A stretch of 5,976 nucleotides of DNA. It comes from Oscillospiraceae bacterium. GTDB taxonomy: Bacteria; Bacillota; Clostridia; Saccharofermentanales; Saccharofermentanaceae. The position numbers and the translations under genes were made by a program. The stretch's first letter is position 1. Each line of letters starts with the position of its first letter. The stretch lies in NCBI GenBank assembly GCA_902803695.1, contig CADCQX010000134.1, forward strand, positions 1 to 5,976. Reading direction: 5' to 3'. The notes under the pieces are model-generated. The model worked only from the letters and a program-made list of their open reading frames with translations, was not told where the DNA came from and ran no database searches. Positions 5,823 through 5,976 of this stretch are shown here, one piece after another.

Positions 5823-5976
5823 ATGAAAAAAATATCTATTTTGGGTTCAACAGGTTCTATCGGAACACAGACTTTGGAAGTTGTCAGAAACAGCGACAGC
5901 GAATTCGAAGTCGCAGGTTTGTGTTGCGGTAAAAACATCGAACTCCTTTTCGAGCAGGTCAAGGAATTCAGGCCTA
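5823..5976 (+). CDS. dxr: 1-Deoxy-D-xylulose 5-phosphate reductoisomerase, N-terminus (partial, cut by window end)
   Basis: Catalyses the NADPH-dependent conversion of DXP to 2-C-methyl-D-erythritol 4-phosphate, the first committed step of the MEP isoprenoid pathway, which supplies the substrate of UppS encoded two genes upstream. Only 51 codons are present. MKKISILGSTGSIGTQTLEV is the hallmark Rossmann start, with the NADPH-binding GSTGSIG at residues 8-14. The helix and second strand (EVAGLCCGKNIELLFEQ) also fit the family. The ATG at 5823 lies ten bases after the cdsA stop. The ribosome binding site is modest: TGGTGATTT at 5813-5821 matches the GGTGAT part of the anti-Shine-Dalgarno complement, close to the start. 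The frame is open to the window end with no sign of damage. Confidence 0.95.
   Translation, partial: MKKISILGSTGSIGTQTLEVVRNSDSEFEVAGLCCGKNIELLFEQVKEFRP

Noticed and set aside
1..5976. Search for a mobile element, CRISPR array, defence island, tRNA or riboswitch
   Set aside because: No transposase or integrase, no regularly spaced repeats, no tRNA cloverleaf and no known riboswitch core were seen. All gaps between genes are under 200 bases and are accounted for by terminators, promoters and binding sites.

Overview
The window looks like chromosome of a Gram-positive anaerobe of the Clostridia (Bacillota). This rests on the gene order tsf / pyrH-frr-uppS-cdsA-dxr, strong GGAGG-type ribosome binding sites, short intergenic gaps, moderate GC, and frequent AGA arginine codons. 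A lipid-anchored family 9 glycoside hydrolase points to a plant-fibre degrader of the rumen, gut, soil or a digester. The genus cannot be fixed by eye. All genes are on the + strand.

Layout: the 3' end of tsf (elongation factor Ts) closes at 232 and is followed by a clear intrinsic terminator (257-286). A promoter with a perfect TATAAT box (377-382) then drives a single-gene unit, a 745-residue lipoprotein with the order CBM4/9-like domain, Ig-like domain, GH9 catalytic domain (425-2662). Two inverted copies of AAAAACGTTT flank the -10 box, a plausible operator for a LacI-type repressor. The cellulase unit ends in its own terminator (2678-2713) plus a second small hairpin.

The second half is the conserved housekeeping run: pyrH (UMP kinase), frr (ribosome recycling factor), a terminator-like hairpin (4141-4170), uppS (undecaprenyl diphosphate synthase), cdsA (phosphatidate cytidylyltransferase; its ATGA overlaps the uppS stop), and the first 51 codons of dxr (DXP reductoisomerase), cut by the window end. 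These genes connect growth functions. EF-Ts and RRF serve translation. PyrH feeds UTP and CTP pools. CdsA uses CTP for phospholipid synthesis. Dxr supplies isoprenoid precursors that UppS turns into the lipid carrier of cell-wall synthesis.

The unusual point is the independently regulated cellulase placed between tsf and pyrH, which are usually adjacent in Firmicutes. I see no transposase, integrase, tRNA, CRISPR array or toxin/defence gene, and I do not claim a new multi-gene system. The most worthwhile leads are the cellulase insertion, its putative operator pair, and a sequence resemblance between the regions upstream of the cellulase and of pyrH.
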